From assembly GCA_900550395.1 (NCBI GenBank), contig URSD01000005.1, positions 18,453 to 82,452 of the forward strand: DNA of 64,000 nucleotides, written 5' to 3'. Numbering within the stretch: the first letter of the stretch is position 1; every line of letters begins with the position of its first letter. Both the position numbers and the translations under genes were made by a program. Source of the DNA: an uncultured Porphyromonadaceae bacterium. GTDB taxonomy: Bacteria; Bacteroidota; Bacteroidia; Bacteroidales; Muribaculaceae. Below are positions 48,866-57,051 of the stretch, one piece after another. The notes under the pieces are model-generated. The model made no database searches. It was not told the DNA's origin and saw nothing but the letters and a program-made list of their open reading frames with translations.

Positions 48866-49966
48866 ATGAAGAAGTTTTTTAAAATTCTGCTTTGGACACT
48901 GGTCGGCGTCATTTTTGTCGGCACCTTTGTCTATCTGTTCATGAACTCACGGCCCAAGGAGGAACGTTACGCCGTGGTGAAGCCGTCGACAGGCGACATT
49001 GTGCGCACCACGGTGCTGACCGGCACAATCGAACCGCGCGACGAGATTGAGATCAAACCGCAGATTTCCGGTATCATTTCTGAAGTGCTCGTGGAGGCCG
49101 GTGAGCTGGTGAAGGAGGGCGACGTGATAGCCCGCATCAAAGTTATCCCCGAGGCCTCGCAGCTCTCGTCGGCGCAGAACAGGGTGGATATAGCCAAAAT
49201 CGCGCTGGACGACGCACGCGCCAAGTACGACCGCTGCAAACTGCTGTACGACAAAAAAGTCATAGCTCGCGAGGAGTTCGAGACGGCCGAGAGAACCTAC
49301 CGTCAGGCCGAGAAAGAGCTTGCCGGCGCCCGCGATGCCGTGCGCATTGTGCGCGAGGGTGTGTCGGAACTGAACGCCAAGGAGAGTAATACTATGGTGC
49401 GTGCCACAGTCTCCGGTCTCGTGCTCGACGTGCCGGTAAAGGTAGGTACGTCGGTAATTCTGAGCAATACCTTCAACGACGGTACCACCATCGCTAAGGT
49501 GGCAGATATGAACAATCTTATCTTCAAGGGCAATGTGGACGAGACCGAGGTCGGTCAGCTTGCCGTCGGCATGCCCATGAAAGTGTCGATCGGCGCCATG
49601 CCCGAGGCTGAGCCGACGGCTGTCATCGAGTATATTTCGCCGAAGGGAACAAGCTCCAACGGTGCCAACACGTTCGAGATCAAGGCCGCACTGTCCAATC
49701 TGCCCGAAAAGGGTCTTCGCGCAGGCTATTCGGCCAACGGCACGGTGACGCTCAGCAGTGTGAAGGGCGTGCTAACGGTGCCTGAAAGCGTGGTGGAATA
49801 CTCCGGCGACAGCACCTTTGTGTACTGCCTGACGGACACAGTGCCTGTGCAGAAGTGGAACCGTACGGCCGTCAAGACCGGCCTCGGTGACGGTATCAGT
49901 CTTGAAATAAAAGAAGGTATCGACTCTCTCGCACAGCTGCGCGGTGCGAAAATACAGGAGATGTAA
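48866..49966 (+). CDS. Membrane fusion protein, MacA/HlyD family
   Basis: A 366-residue periplasmic adaptor with an N-terminal membrane anchor (residues 6-26). The lipoyl halves are VLTGTIEPRDEIEIKPQISG and NTMVRATVSGLVLDVPVKVG, with a coiled coil between them (residues 85-165). Beta-barrel and membrane-proximal domains follow (VDETEVGQLAVGMPMKVSIG, GYSANGTVTLSSVKGVLTVP). It joins the permease complex to TolC. It follows permease 2 after 60 bp, a gap with only short AT-rich repeats. Confidence 0.93.
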   Translation: MKKFFKILLWTLVGVIFVGTFVYLFMNSRPKEERYAVVKPSTGDIVRTTVLTGTIEPRDEIEIKPQISGIISEVLVEAGELVKEGDVIARIKVIPEASQLSSAQNRVDIAKIALDDARAKYDRCKLLYDKKVIAREEFETAERTYRQAEKELAGARDAVRIVREGVSELNAKESNTMVRATVSGLVLDVPVKVGTSVILSNTFNDGTTIAKVADMNNLIFKGNVDETEVGQLAVGMPMKVSIGAMPEAEPTAVIEYISPKGTSSNGANTFEIKAALSNLPEKGLRAGYSANGTVTLSSVKGVLTVPESVVEYSGDSTFVYCLTDTVPVQKWNRTAVKTGLGDGISLEIKEGIDSLAQLRGAKIQEM

Positions 49967-49970
49967 GGCT

Positions 49971-51269
49971 ATGAAAGCACATGTTTTATCACTTGCCGTA
50001 TGCCTTGCGGCTTCGGCCTTCGCGGCTCGCGGCGAGACCTGGAGTCTGGACAGCTGCATCAGCTATGCCCATCGCAATAATATCAGCGTGCGCCAGCGCG
50101 CCGTGGATTGTCTGAATGCCGAGTATGGCGTTACGGAGGCCAAGGACCGTTTCCTGCCCACGCTTTCGGCCGGAGCGCAGCAAAGTTTCTCGTTCGGCCG
50201 CGGTCTGACATCGGAGAACACCTATGCCAACCGCAACACTCAGAACTTCGGTGTCAACGCCGGGCTGAATGTGCCGATTTTCCAGGGGCTTGCCGGTGTG
50301 CGCCGCCTGGCTTATGCCAAGGCCAATCTCCGCGCTATCGTGGAGCAGTATGAGGCCACCAAGGACGATGTGACGCTCAACGTCATGTCGCAGTACCTTC
50401 AGGTGCTGTACTGCAAGGAGATGCTGGAGGTGTCGGCCGACCAGACGGCCCTGTCAGCCAAGGAACTTGCACGCCGCCGTGAGCTGTGCGATGCCGGCAA
50501 GATTGCCGAACTCGATGTTCTCGAGGCTGAGGCGCAGCTTGCACGCGACGAACTGTCGGAGGTAAATGCCGACAACGATTACCGTCTTGCGCTCGTGGCT
50601 CTGACGCGGTTGCTCATGCTGCCCGACCCGGACGGCACATTTGAGGTCCTTCCGCTGGAGGAGGCCGAGACTCCGCTGCCTTCAGTCGAGTCGGTATATG
50701 CGCATGCTCTCGGCTCCAACCACGGAGTGCAGGCTGCCGAACTGAACGTCAAGGCCGCCGAACGGAATGTGTCGCTCTCGCGCACAGGCTATATGCCTAC
50801 GCTGTCGTTCAATGCCGGACTTGGTTCCAATTATTACAAGGTTAGCGGCATTGACGGCCAGAGCTTCGGCCGTCAGATGCGCGACAACTTCAGCAAGAGC
50901 CTGGGCTTCACTCTCAGTGTTCCTATTTTCGATGCTTTAGGCACCCGCAACAACGTGCGCCGGGCCAAGGCCTCGCAGCTGAGTGCCGAGCTTCAACTCG
51001 ATGACATGCGCTCGCAGCTCTATCAGAATATTCGTCAGGCCCACAGTCAGGCTGTGGCCGCGCGCCGCAAGTGTGCCAGCAGCGAGGTTGCGGCGCGTTC
51101 GTCGCGCGCGGCTCTTGATGCCATGCAGGAGAAGTACAATTACGGACGCGCCACCGCCACCGAGTTTGAGCAGGCCAAGAGCGCGTGGTTCCGTTCGCGC
51201 GCCGAACTGGTGCAGGCCCGTTACGAAAGCATACTTCGTACCCGCATAGTAGAGTTCTACAATAAATAG
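49971..51269 (+). CDS. TolC family outer-membrane efflux protein
   Basis: A 432-residue protein with signal peptide (residues 1-18, ending ASAFAAR). It has the duplicated OEP architecture: SLDSCISYAHRNNISVRQRA and SVESVYAHALGSNHGVQAAE start the two halves, each with long amphipathic helices. GLNVPIFQGLAGVRRL and TLSVPIFDALGTRNNVRRAK are the two strand-helix junctions. It forms the exit duct. The start is the ATG 4 bp after the fusion protein stop; an in-frame upstream start overlaps that gene. Confidence 0.94.
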   Translation: MKAHVLSLAVCLAASAFAARGETWSLDSCISYAHRNNISVRQRAVDCLNAEYGVTEAKDRFLPTLSAGAQQSFSFGRGLTSENTYANRNTQNFGVNAGLNVPIFQGLAGVRRLAYAKANLRAIVEQYEATKDDVTLNVMSQYLQVLYCKEMLEVSADQTALSAKELARRRELCDAGKIAELDVLEAEAQLARDELSEVNADNDYRLALVALTRLLMLPDPDGTFEVLPLEEAETPLPSVESVYAHALGSNHGVQAAELNVKAAERNVSLSRTGYMPTLSFNAGLGSNYYKVSGIDGQSFGRQMRDNFSKSLGFTLSVPIFDALGTRNNVRRAKASQLSAELQLDDMRSQLYQNIRQAHSQAVAARRKCASSEVAARSSRAALDAMQEKYNYGRATATEFEQAKSAWFRSRAELVQARYESILRTRIVEFYNK

Positions 51270-51282
51270 TTAAAACAGGCAA

Positions 51283-51326
51283 AAACAGAAAGAAGCGACG
51301 CAGAAATGCGTCGCTTCTTTCTGTTT
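51283..51326. terminator. Perfect bidirectional terminator
   Basis: A 20-bp perfect stem (left arm 51283-51302, right arm 51307-51326) closed by a GAAA tetraloop, with A- and T-rich flanks. It ends the efflux operon and the convergent OmpA gene. Confidence 0.95.
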
Positions 51327-51338
51327 GAATAGCTGTAA

Positions 51339-52043
51339 TTATTTCAGTGTGCCTGCTTCGGCCTGCTGCACCATTTCGGGAGATGCCGTAATGTAGATTT
51401 CCACACGGCGGTTCTGTGCCCGTCCGGCCGGAGTGTCGTTGCTGGCTACATAGTCAGCCATGGGGATGCCCTTTGCGCTCAGACGCGTGGGGGTGACGCC
51501 GCTGTTCACGAGGTAGGTCATGACTGCGTCGGCTCGCTGGTTGCTCAGACGCTCGTTGACGGCATAGCTGCCTGTGTTGTCGGTGAATCCGTAGATCTGC
51601 ACGTTAGTGCCGGGATTGTTCTTGAGGTTGACGGCAAACTGTGAGAGGTCGGTCTGGGCCTGCGGATTGAGAGTGTATTTGCCGGTGGGGAAGAGGATAC
51701 CGCCGTCGAATGTCACCTTGATGGCCTGCAGACCGTTCTGGTCGGTGGTCTGCTCCACTTTTGCCTGATTGGCGAGCTGCCGTTCGAGTTCCTGCTGCTG
51801 TTTGTCCATGCGGCGTCCTATGAGTGCGCCTGCACCCGTGCCTACGGCCGCGCCTATGGCTGTGCCTATGCCGGCGCCTTTGCCGCCGCCGATGATTCCG
51901 CCGAGGGCTGCGCCGAGAGCTGCGCCGCCTCCACCGCCTATCAGGGCGCCTTTTCCGGTGTTGTTCATAGAGTTACATGCAGTTTCTCCTGCCAGGAGCG
52001 AAGTACCTAACACTGCGATAAGTGCGATTTTCAGAAATTTCAT
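51339..52043 (-). CDS. OmpA-family protein with glycine-zipper segment
   Basis: A 234-residue exported protein. The signal peptide ends near Cys23 (GETACNSM, a poor lipobox, so lipidation is uncertain). Residues 30-75 are a glycine zipper (GALIGGGGGAALGAALGG and further GxxxG repeats) that can insert in a membrane. Residues 115-220 are an OmpA-like peptidoglycan-binding domain with YGFTDNTGSYAVNERLSNQR and GRAQNRRVEIYI. It would tie the outer membrane to the wall, like YiaD. Monocistronic. Confidence 0.93.
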   Translation of the reverse strand: MKFLKIALIAVLGTSLLAGETACNSMNNTGKGALIGGGGGAALGAALGGIIGGGKGAGIGTAIGAAVGTGAGALIGRRMDKQQQELERQLANQAKVEQTTDQNGLQAIKVTFDGGILFPTGKYTLNPQAQTDLSQFAVNLKNNPGTNVQIYGFTDNTGSYAVNERLSNQRADAVMTYLVNSGVTPTRLSAKGIPMADYVASNDTPAGRAQNRRVEIYITASPEMVQQAEAGTLK

Positions 52044-52094
52044 GATGATGAGTATTTTGGTTATGGATTAATTTGTGACTCTCATATGCTTTTA

Positions 52095-52102
52095 CAAAAG
52101 TA
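52095..52102 (-). promoter_or_regulatory. Promoter -7 element of the OmpA-like gene
   Basis: Minus strand TACTTTTG, 51 bp before the start codon; the -33 box is not obvious. Confidence 0.5.
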
Positions 52103-52123
52103 CAAATTTTGTGGCTTAATTGT

Positions 52124-52154
52124 TTTGTGAGCGTCGTTTTTTATGCTAATTTTG
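52124..52154 (+). promoter_or_regulatory. Promoter of the EamA transporter gene
   Basis: TTTG (52124-52127), 19-nt spacer, TAATTTTG (52147-52154), a full Bacteroidetes consensus 29 bp before the start codon. Confidence 0.87.
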
Positions 52155-52183
52155 CATTACGAAGTCGAACGAAGAAACATTTT

Positions 52184-53125
52184 ATGTTACCTGAAAGCCC
52201 TAACACAAGATCGTCAACAGGATTGAAGACAAAACGAGCAATGCTACTCGCACACCTGGGGGCTCTTGTGGCGGTGACGATGTGGGGCGTTTCTTTCGTA
52301 TCCACCAAAGTATTGCTGGACAATGGCATGCATCCCGTGGAGGTGTATGTCTACCGTTTCATAATAGCCTATCTGCTTGTGCTGTGCTTCTGCCACAAGC
52401 GGCTTATGAGCCGTAATCTCTGGGATGAAGGCCTGTTTGCCGTGTGCGGCCTGTGTGCGGGCAGTATTTATTTTATTGCTGAGAACACGGCGCTGGAATA
52501 CACGCTCGTAAGCAACGTTTCGCTGCTCACGAGCACGTCGCCGCTGATTGTGGTGATGCTCGTCGGGCTGCTTTACCGCGACGAGCGCCCCAACCGTGGC
52601 GTCATTATAGGGTCGCTTGTGGCCTTCTTCGGCGTCGCATGCGTGATATTCAACAGCAGTTTCAATCTGCAACTCAATCCCGTGGGCGATTTCCTGTCGC
52701 TTGCCGCAGCCTTCGGCTGGGCGATATACTCGCTGGTCCTGCGCAAACTCAACGTTAGTTACGACGCCTGGTTTGTCACACGCAAGACATTCTTCTGGGG
52801 TCTCGTGACGGCACTCCCGTTCCTGTATTTCGAGCCGCAGATCATGAGCCCCGCCCATATAGTAGCTTTGCCGGCGATCTGGGGCAACCTGCTGTTCCTC
52901 TCCGTTGGCGCCTCAGTCATCGGTTATCTGATGTGGGCCCGCAGCGTCAAGAGCCTTGGCGCCATCACCAGTAACAACTACATATATATGCAGAGCATAG
53001 TCACGCTCGTCGTTTCGGCCATCGTGCTCGGCGAGCGTGTCAGCGCCGTAGGCTACACCGGCTGCGCCCTCATCCTCTTCGGCCTTTGGCTCAGCGACTA
53101 TCTCGGCCGCAAATACACTGCTTGA
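52184..53125 (+). CDS. EamA/DMT-family transporter
   Basis: A 313-residue membrane protein of ten helices in two EamA repeats. Repeat one has LVAVTMWGVSFVSTKVLLD and LEYTLVSNVSLLTSTSPLIV; repeat two has GDFLSLAAAFGWAIYSLVL and SNNYIYMQSIVTLVVSAIVL. It probably exports a metabolite; the substrate is unknown. The start MLPESPNTRSS is placed after the promoter; a longer frame would include the promoter itself. Confidence 0.92.
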   Translation: MLPESPNTRSSTGLKTKRAMLLAHLGALVAVTMWGVSFVSTKVLLDNGMHPVEVYVYRFIIAYLLVLCFCHKRLMSRNLWDEGLFAVCGLCAGSIYFIAENTALEYTLVSNVSLLTSTSPLIVVMLVGLLYRDERPNRGVIIGSLVAFFGVACVIFNSSFNLQLNPVGDFLSLAAAFGWAIYSLVLRKLNVSYDAWFVTRKTFFWGLVTALPFLYFEPQIMSPAHIVALPAIWGNLLFLSVGASVIGYLMWARSVKSLGAITSNNYIYMQSIVTLVVSAIVLGERVSAVGYTGCALILFGLWLSDYLGRKYTA

Positions 53126-53170
53126 GGTTCGTCAGAATAATATTTGCTACGCTTTTCGGCGGTATATAAA

Positions 53171-53202
53171 GAATCGCCCCGGCTTCTCGGCCGGGGCGAT
53201 TC
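53171..53202. terminator. Hairpin terminator between convergent genes
   Basis: GAATCGCCCCGG / CCGGGGCGATTC, a perfect 12-bp stem with an 8-nt loop, 16 bp before the stop of the carboxyltransferase gene. Confidence 0.8.
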
Positions 53203-53217
53203 GTATGTGCATTTGGC

Positions 53218-55095
53218 TCAGTCCTCGAATTCTATGAGCAGCGCGTCGGTGCCGACCACGTCGCCGGGCTTTACGAAGACGCGTTTTACGGTGGCCTCGC
53301 GGTCGGCCGTTACGTCGTTCTCCATCTTCATTGCCTCGTAGACGAGCAGGACAGTCTTCTTGTCGACTTTCTGACCCGGCTTCACGTTGACTTCGATTAT
53401 GCGTCCGCCCATAGGTGCCGACAGCGTGGGACCGGTAACGGGCTCCTGCGGCGTTTCCTCCACAGCGGCAGCCTCTTCGGCCTTGTGTGCGGCTTCTTCA
53501 GCCTGATAAGCTTCGGCGCGGCGCTTGGTGAGGTAGGGCTTCGCAACGTTCGGCAGCAGGGCCAGCAGCAGCTCTTCCTCGCGGTTCTGCGCAAGTTTCA
53601 CGCCTCCCATTTCGGGAAGTACCGGATTCTCAGGCTGCTTGTAGGTGCTGACGTCGTATGGCTTCTCAATGGGCGAACCGGTGATTTTTTCACGGAATTC
53701 GGGAGCCACCGCAACGGGCGTATGGCCGTATTCGCCCTTTACGAGCGATATGAACTCGTTGCTCTTGGTCGTATAGTCAGGTTTGCCGCCGCGGCGGTCG
53801 ATAGCCACCATCACGGCCTGCGAACCGACAATCTGACTCGTGGGAGTTACCAGCGGCACCAGTCCGGCGTCGCGGCGCACCATGGGTATCAGGCGCATGG
53901 CGTCGTCCAGCAGGTCGTCGGCCTTCAGTGCCTTGAGTTGGGCCACCATGTTGGAGTACATGCCGCCGGGCACCTCGGCCTCTTTGACGAGCTCGTTGGG
54001 CTTCGGGAATCCGAAGTATTGCTCCACGGCGTGGCATGCCTCAAGTAGCGTGGCTTCGTCGCCGGCCTTGGCGGCAGCGACGGCGCGGTCCACCTGTGCC
54101 TCCACCTCGGCGGGCAGCGTGTCCTTGAGGGGATCGAACGGACGCGGCATCTTGTCCTTGTTCAGGTCGAAGGCGGCCAGCGAGTGGCGTGCTTCGAGCA
54201 GGTGGTCGCGTATCTGTCCCACGGCCTCCATGTTCACATCTATCTCTACGCCGAGCTTCTTGGCGAACAGGTATACAAGCTCGATGGCGGGAGCAGCCGA
54301 GCCGCCGCCGAACCACCATATGTTCGTGTCCAGAATGTCCACTCCGTTGATGATGGCCATGATGCTCGAAGCAAGACCGTAGCCCGGCGTGCAGTGCGTG
54401 TGGAAGTCCACGTCCACCTTCAGCGCGGTTTTCAGCTTGCCGATTATCGATGCGGCGCGCAGCGGGTTCACCAGGCCGGCCATATCTTTGAGCGTGATTA
54501 TCTTCGCGCCCAGTGCTTCCATCTGCTTGGCCTTCTCCACAAAGTATTCGTCGGTGAAGATTTTCTCGGGCTCCTCCGGCTTCTTGCCGAGCAGGCGTGC
54601 GAAGAATCCGGGCTTCGGCAGCGAAGCCGGGTCCACTTTCGGGTCTACGGTGTAGCATACGGCGCCGTCGGCTATTCCGCCGAGCTCGTTGATGAGACGT
54701 ATGCTTTCCTTCACGTTGTCAATATCGTTGAGCGCGTCGAAAATGCGCATCACATTCAGTCCGTTGGCTATGGCTTCCTTGTAGAATCCCTCCAGCACAT
54801 AGTCGGGGTAGGGCTTGTAGCCGAAAAGGTTGCGGCCGCGCGACAGCGCCGACAGCAGCGAACGTCCCTTCATGGCCTTCGAGCATGCACGCAGGCGGTC
54901 CCAGGGCGATTCGTCGAGATAGCGCATTACAGAGTCGGGCACGGCGCCGCCCCATACTTCCATGATGTAGAAGCCGGCGTTCTCGTAGTACGGCAGAAGT
55001 TTGTCTATTTCTGCCTGGCTCAGACGCGTAGCAAAGAGCGATTGCTGACCGTCGCGGAGCGTAAGGTCTCGAATTTTGAGTTTTCGCATATCCAT
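53218..55095 (-). CDS. oadA: Biotin-dependent carboxyltransferase (oxaloacetate decarboxylase alpha / pyruvate carboxylase B type)
   Basis: A 625-residue protein. Residues 1-290 form the carboxyltransferase barrel (LTLRDGQQSLFATRLS, MEVWGGAVPDSVMRYL, KDMAGLVNP, DFHTHCTPGYG with metal-binding HxH). Residues 290-510 form the conserved carboxylase domain. A charged Ala/Glu linker (residues 515-550) leads to a biotinyl domain with the biotin Lys in VYEAMKMEN. It moves carboxyl groups between oxaloacetate or a related acid and biotin. No beta or gamma membrane subunit is in this window. Start MDMRKLKIRD or MRKLKIRD two codons on. Confidence 0.93.
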   Translation of the reverse strand: MDMRKLKIRDLTLRDGQQSLFATRLSQAEIDKLLPYYENAGFYIMEVWGGAVPDSVMRYLDESPWDRLRACSKAMKGRSLLSALSRGRNLFGYKPYPDYVLEGFYKEAIANGLNVMRIFDALNDIDNVKESIRLINELGGIADGAVCYTVDPKVDPASLPKPGFFARLLGKKPEEPEKIFTDEYFVEKAKQMEALGAKIITLKDMAGLVNPLRAASIIGKLKTALKVDVDFHTHCTPGYGLASSIMAIINGVDILDTNIWWFGGGSAAPAIELVYLFAKKLGVEIDVNMEAVGQIRDHLLEARHSLAAFDLNKDKMPRPFDPLKDTLPAEVEAQVDRAVAAAKAGDEATLLEACHAVEQYFGFPKPNELVKEAEVPGGMYSNMVAQLKALKADDLLDDAMRLIPMVRRDAGLVPLVTPTSQIVGSQAVMVAIDRRGGKPDYTTKSNEFISLVKGEYGHTPVAVAPEFREKITGSPIEKPYDVSTYKQPENPVLPEMGGVKLAQNREEELLLALLPNVAKPYLTKRRAEAYQAEEAAHKAEEAAAVEETPQEPVTGPTLSAPMGGRIIEVNVKPGQKVDKKTVLLVYEAMKMENDVTADREATVKRVFVKPGDVVGTDALLIEFED

Positions 55096-55136
55096 CGTCT
55101 ATTTGTAAGTTAGATAACTGATGCTGTATATGGGTG

Positions 55137-55144
55137 CAAATATA
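55137..55144 (-). promoter_or_regulatory. Promoter -7 element of oadA
   Basis: Minus strand TATATTTG, 41 bp before the start codon; TTTC 20 nt upstream is a near match for the -33 box. Confidence 0.5.
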
Positions 55145-55258
55145 ACGCTTTTATTTTAATTATGGAAAAATTTCTTTAATTAACATGCGTTACAACAAAA
55201 AATTCAGCGATTGAAGAAAAATATTCCCAAAAACAGCGCTTACTTAAAAAATAATGCG

Positions 55259-55266
55259 TACCTTTG
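55259..55266 (+). promoter_or_regulatory. Promoter -7 element of tRNA-Ser
   Basis: TACCTTTG, 17 bp before the tRNA 5' end. Confidence 0.6.
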
Positions 55267-55283
55267 CAGAGCAAATAAAGCAA

Positions 55284-55371
55284 GGAGCGATGCTCGAGTG
55301 GCTGAAGAGGCACGCCTGGAAAGCGTGTATACCCCAAAAGGGTATCCCGAGTTCGAATCTCGGTCGCTCCG
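55284..55371 (+). tRNA. tRNA-Ser (anticodon GGA)
   Basis: An 88-nt class II tRNA: acceptor GGAGCGA/TCGCTCC, anticodon loop with GGA (CTGGAAA), long variable arm TATACCCC-AAAA-GGGTAT, T arm CCGAG-TTCGAAT-CTCGG, discriminator G. CCA is not encoded. Its last 17 bases plus one are repeated downstream at 55458-55475. Confidence 0.96.
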
Positions 55372-55372
55372 C
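55355..55372. repeat. Putative att core, copy 1 (3' end of tRNA-Ser)
   Basis: An 18-nt sequence starting GAATCTCGG and ending CTCCGC, covering the T arm and acceptor 3' half of the tRNA. An exact copy lies at 55458-55475. Confidence 0.75.
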
Positions 55373-55457
55373 AAAAAAATGGACGCAGTCCTTTTTTAAG
55401 GACGCCGAGATGAGAACGAGGAGAGTTCGTCATCGCCTTCAGGCGCTTGCGCAGCAA

Positions 55458-55475
55458 GAATCTCGGTCGCTCCGC
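55458..55475. repeat. Putative att core, copy 2 (duplicated tRNA-Ser 3' end)
   Basis: Exact 18-nt duplicate of the 3' end of tRNA-Ser. The 85 bp between the two copies contain only a small GTCCTT/AAGGAC hairpin and no gene, which suggests tandem or leftover attachment sites of a tyrosine-integrase element. Confidence 0.72.
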
Positions 55476-55484
55476 TTAACTTAT

Positions 55485-55517
55485 AATCCCGCAAGCAGTA
55501 TTGCCTGCGGGATTTTT
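55485..55517 (+). terminator. Rho-independent terminator
   Basis: AATCCCGCA / TGCGGGATT followed by a T run, after the second copy of the tRNA end and before the mntA-like gene. Confidence 0.88.
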
Positions 55518-55544
55518 TGCCATTAATAAACATCTTAAGCACAT

Positions 55545-55856
55545 ATGATCAATAAAAAAATATCGGATCTTCTCCCAGAATTCAGAAAATACTTTAAAAC
55601 CGCACCCATTTTGAGAGCTTGGTTGTTCGGTTCCTATTCTCGTGGAGAAGAGACTGCCAGTAGTGATATTGATATATTGGTAGACTATGATAGAACTCAT
55701 AGTCGCGTTTCTCTTTTTCAGATGGGAGGTATGTTGATGGATTTATCAGAAATTGCCGGATGTAAAGTCGATCTGGTGGATAACCGTGGCCTTATGGAGT
55801 TTGCGAGAAAGAGCGTTGATAAAGATAAAATTCTGATTTATGAGAGAGGCAATTAA
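55545..55856 (+). CDS. MNT-family minimal nucleotidyltransferase (antitoxin MntA-like)
   Basis: A 103-residue minimal nucleotidyltransferase. The active site is LFGSYSRGEETASSDIDILVDYD, with the GS and both metal-binding Asp in DID; a third Asp follows in KVDLVD. In MntA/HepT modules this protein adds AMP residues to a tyrosine of the HEPN toxin and so inactivates it. The 17-bp overlap with the HEPN gene is typical. The pair is AT-rich compared with its surroundings and lies next to a tRNA integration site. Confidence 0.92.
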   Translation: MINKKISDLLPEFRKYFKTAPILRAWLFGSYSRGEETASSDIDILVDYDRTHSRVSLFQMGGMLMDLSEIAGCKVDLVDNRGLMEFARKSVDKDKILIYERGN

Positions 55857-56187
55857 AGATAGGGGCCGAATTGAGCACATGCTTGAGATGGCGCGAAACC
55901 TTCAGGAAGCTAAGTCATATCATACGTTTGAGGATATCCTTAACGATAAAATTCTATTTTATGGATTGACAAAAATGACCGAGATAATCGGAGAGGCTGC
56001 CTACAAACTCACTCATGAATTCATTGATGCTCATCCCGCAGTCCCTTGGAAACAAATTATCGGTATGAGGCATATATTGGTACATGGCTATTTTAAAATC
56101 ACTCCTGAAGACCTTTGGGATGTGATTCAAAATGACATCCCTCCTATGATTCCTATTTTAGAAGGCTATCTCAAGGAATTTAAATAA
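55840..56187 (+). CDS. HEPN-domain ribonuclease toxin (HepT-like)
   Basis: A 115-residue helical HEPN (DUF86) protein. The motif RHILVHGYF supplies both the RX4H ribonuclease site and the following Tyr (RX4HXY) that is the target for AMP addition by MntA-type partners. FYGLTKMTEIIGEAAYKL is the other conserved helix. It should cut RNA when not modified. Translation is coupled to the upstream antitoxin by overlap. Confidence 0.92.
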   Translation: MREAIKDRGRIEHMLEMARNLQEAKSYHTFEDILNDKILFYGLTKMTEIIGEAAYKLTHEFIDAHPAVPWKQIIGMRHILVHGYFKITPEDLWDVIQNDIPPMIPILEGYLKEFK

Positions 56188-56234
56188 TATAGGTTATTAG
56201 TGATTTCAACATCTCAGAGCCCTGTCCTACCTTT

Positions 56235-57044
56235 ATGAAGCATCTGTTATCATCCATTCTTCTCATATTCGTCACTGTAGTTACGGCTTTCGCTACCGGA
56301 CAAATCACGGAGCGAATCAATGAAAATGGAATTGACAAAGGTCTTGCGGGGCGCTTGCTTGAGCTTGACGATTCCTCTTTTTCCAAACTTAAGGAACGTA
56401 TCCCGGCCGGTATGGTCAGCACTGCATTATGGCGTGGATATATAGGTCATTGGAAGATTAAGAACGACTCTCTCTTTCTTGACAGTGTTCTTGTCAGTGA
56501 TAATTCAAGTGATACCCTTCGGTTTATCCCGGCTGTGATTGATGACATCTACGCCGCACGCCGCACGCCGTCAGGCTATTTTGCAGACTGGGTTACTGAC
56601 ACGCTTCGGATCGTGTCGGGCGACATAGTTCGTTATGTACATATGGGTTGGGCGTCAGATTGGGAAAACGAAGAATTTGTAACGGTTGAGGGCGGACTGG
56701 TAAAAGATAGGACTGTCTATAAGAATCGGGCCATCAACCGTGTCAGCGACGGCGATGTTAGAAAGGTCATCGACTCCCTCAATCTCGGCTTCATTCCCAA
56801 AAGGATTGTCTTGCAGCTTGGCTACAGCGGCTTTGACGAAAAAGGAACCCCGACGGGCTATGAAGTCAGGGTCGTACGCAGCTGTGGAGATACTGTTATC
56901 GATGATAAAGTAGTCCGTTCGTTCAGCGACTCAACGGTATTGCATAGGCTTATACCTATATATTATATACGCGGCCGGTACAAGTCTCAGGAATTGACTG
57001 TACCCGTCCCTGCGAGTCATAATTCCGGCAGTGCTTCAAACTGA
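56235..57044 (+). CDS. Exported protein of unknown function
   Basis: A 269-residue protein with a signal peptide (residues 1-20, MKHLLSSILLIFVTVVTAFA). The mature part is mixed alpha/beta with LWRGYIGHWKIKNDSLFLD, GYFADWVTDTLRIVSG and RVVRSCGDTVIDDKVV. The family is not recognised. It begins 47 bp after the HepT gene on the same strand but does not look like part of the toxin module. Base composition is intermediate. Confidence 0.75.
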   Translation: MKHLLSSILLIFVTVVTAFATGQITERINENGIDKGLAGRLLELDDSSFSKLKERIPAGMVSTALWRGYIGHWKIKNDSLFLDSVLVSDNSSDTLRFIPAVIDDIYAARRTPSGYFADWVTDTLRIVSGDIVRYVHMGWASDWENEEFVTVEGGLVKDRTVYKNRAINRVSDGDVRKVIDSLNLGFIPKRIVLQLGYSGFDEKGTPTGYEVRVVRSCGDTVIDDKVVRSFSDSTVLHRLIPIYYIRGRYKSQELTVPVPASHNSGSASN

Positions 57045-57051
57045 AACTACG

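Noticed and set aside
55376..55457. A gene or small RNA between the two tRNA-end copies
   Set aside because: Only about 80 bp with a short hairpin; no frame and no promoter match.
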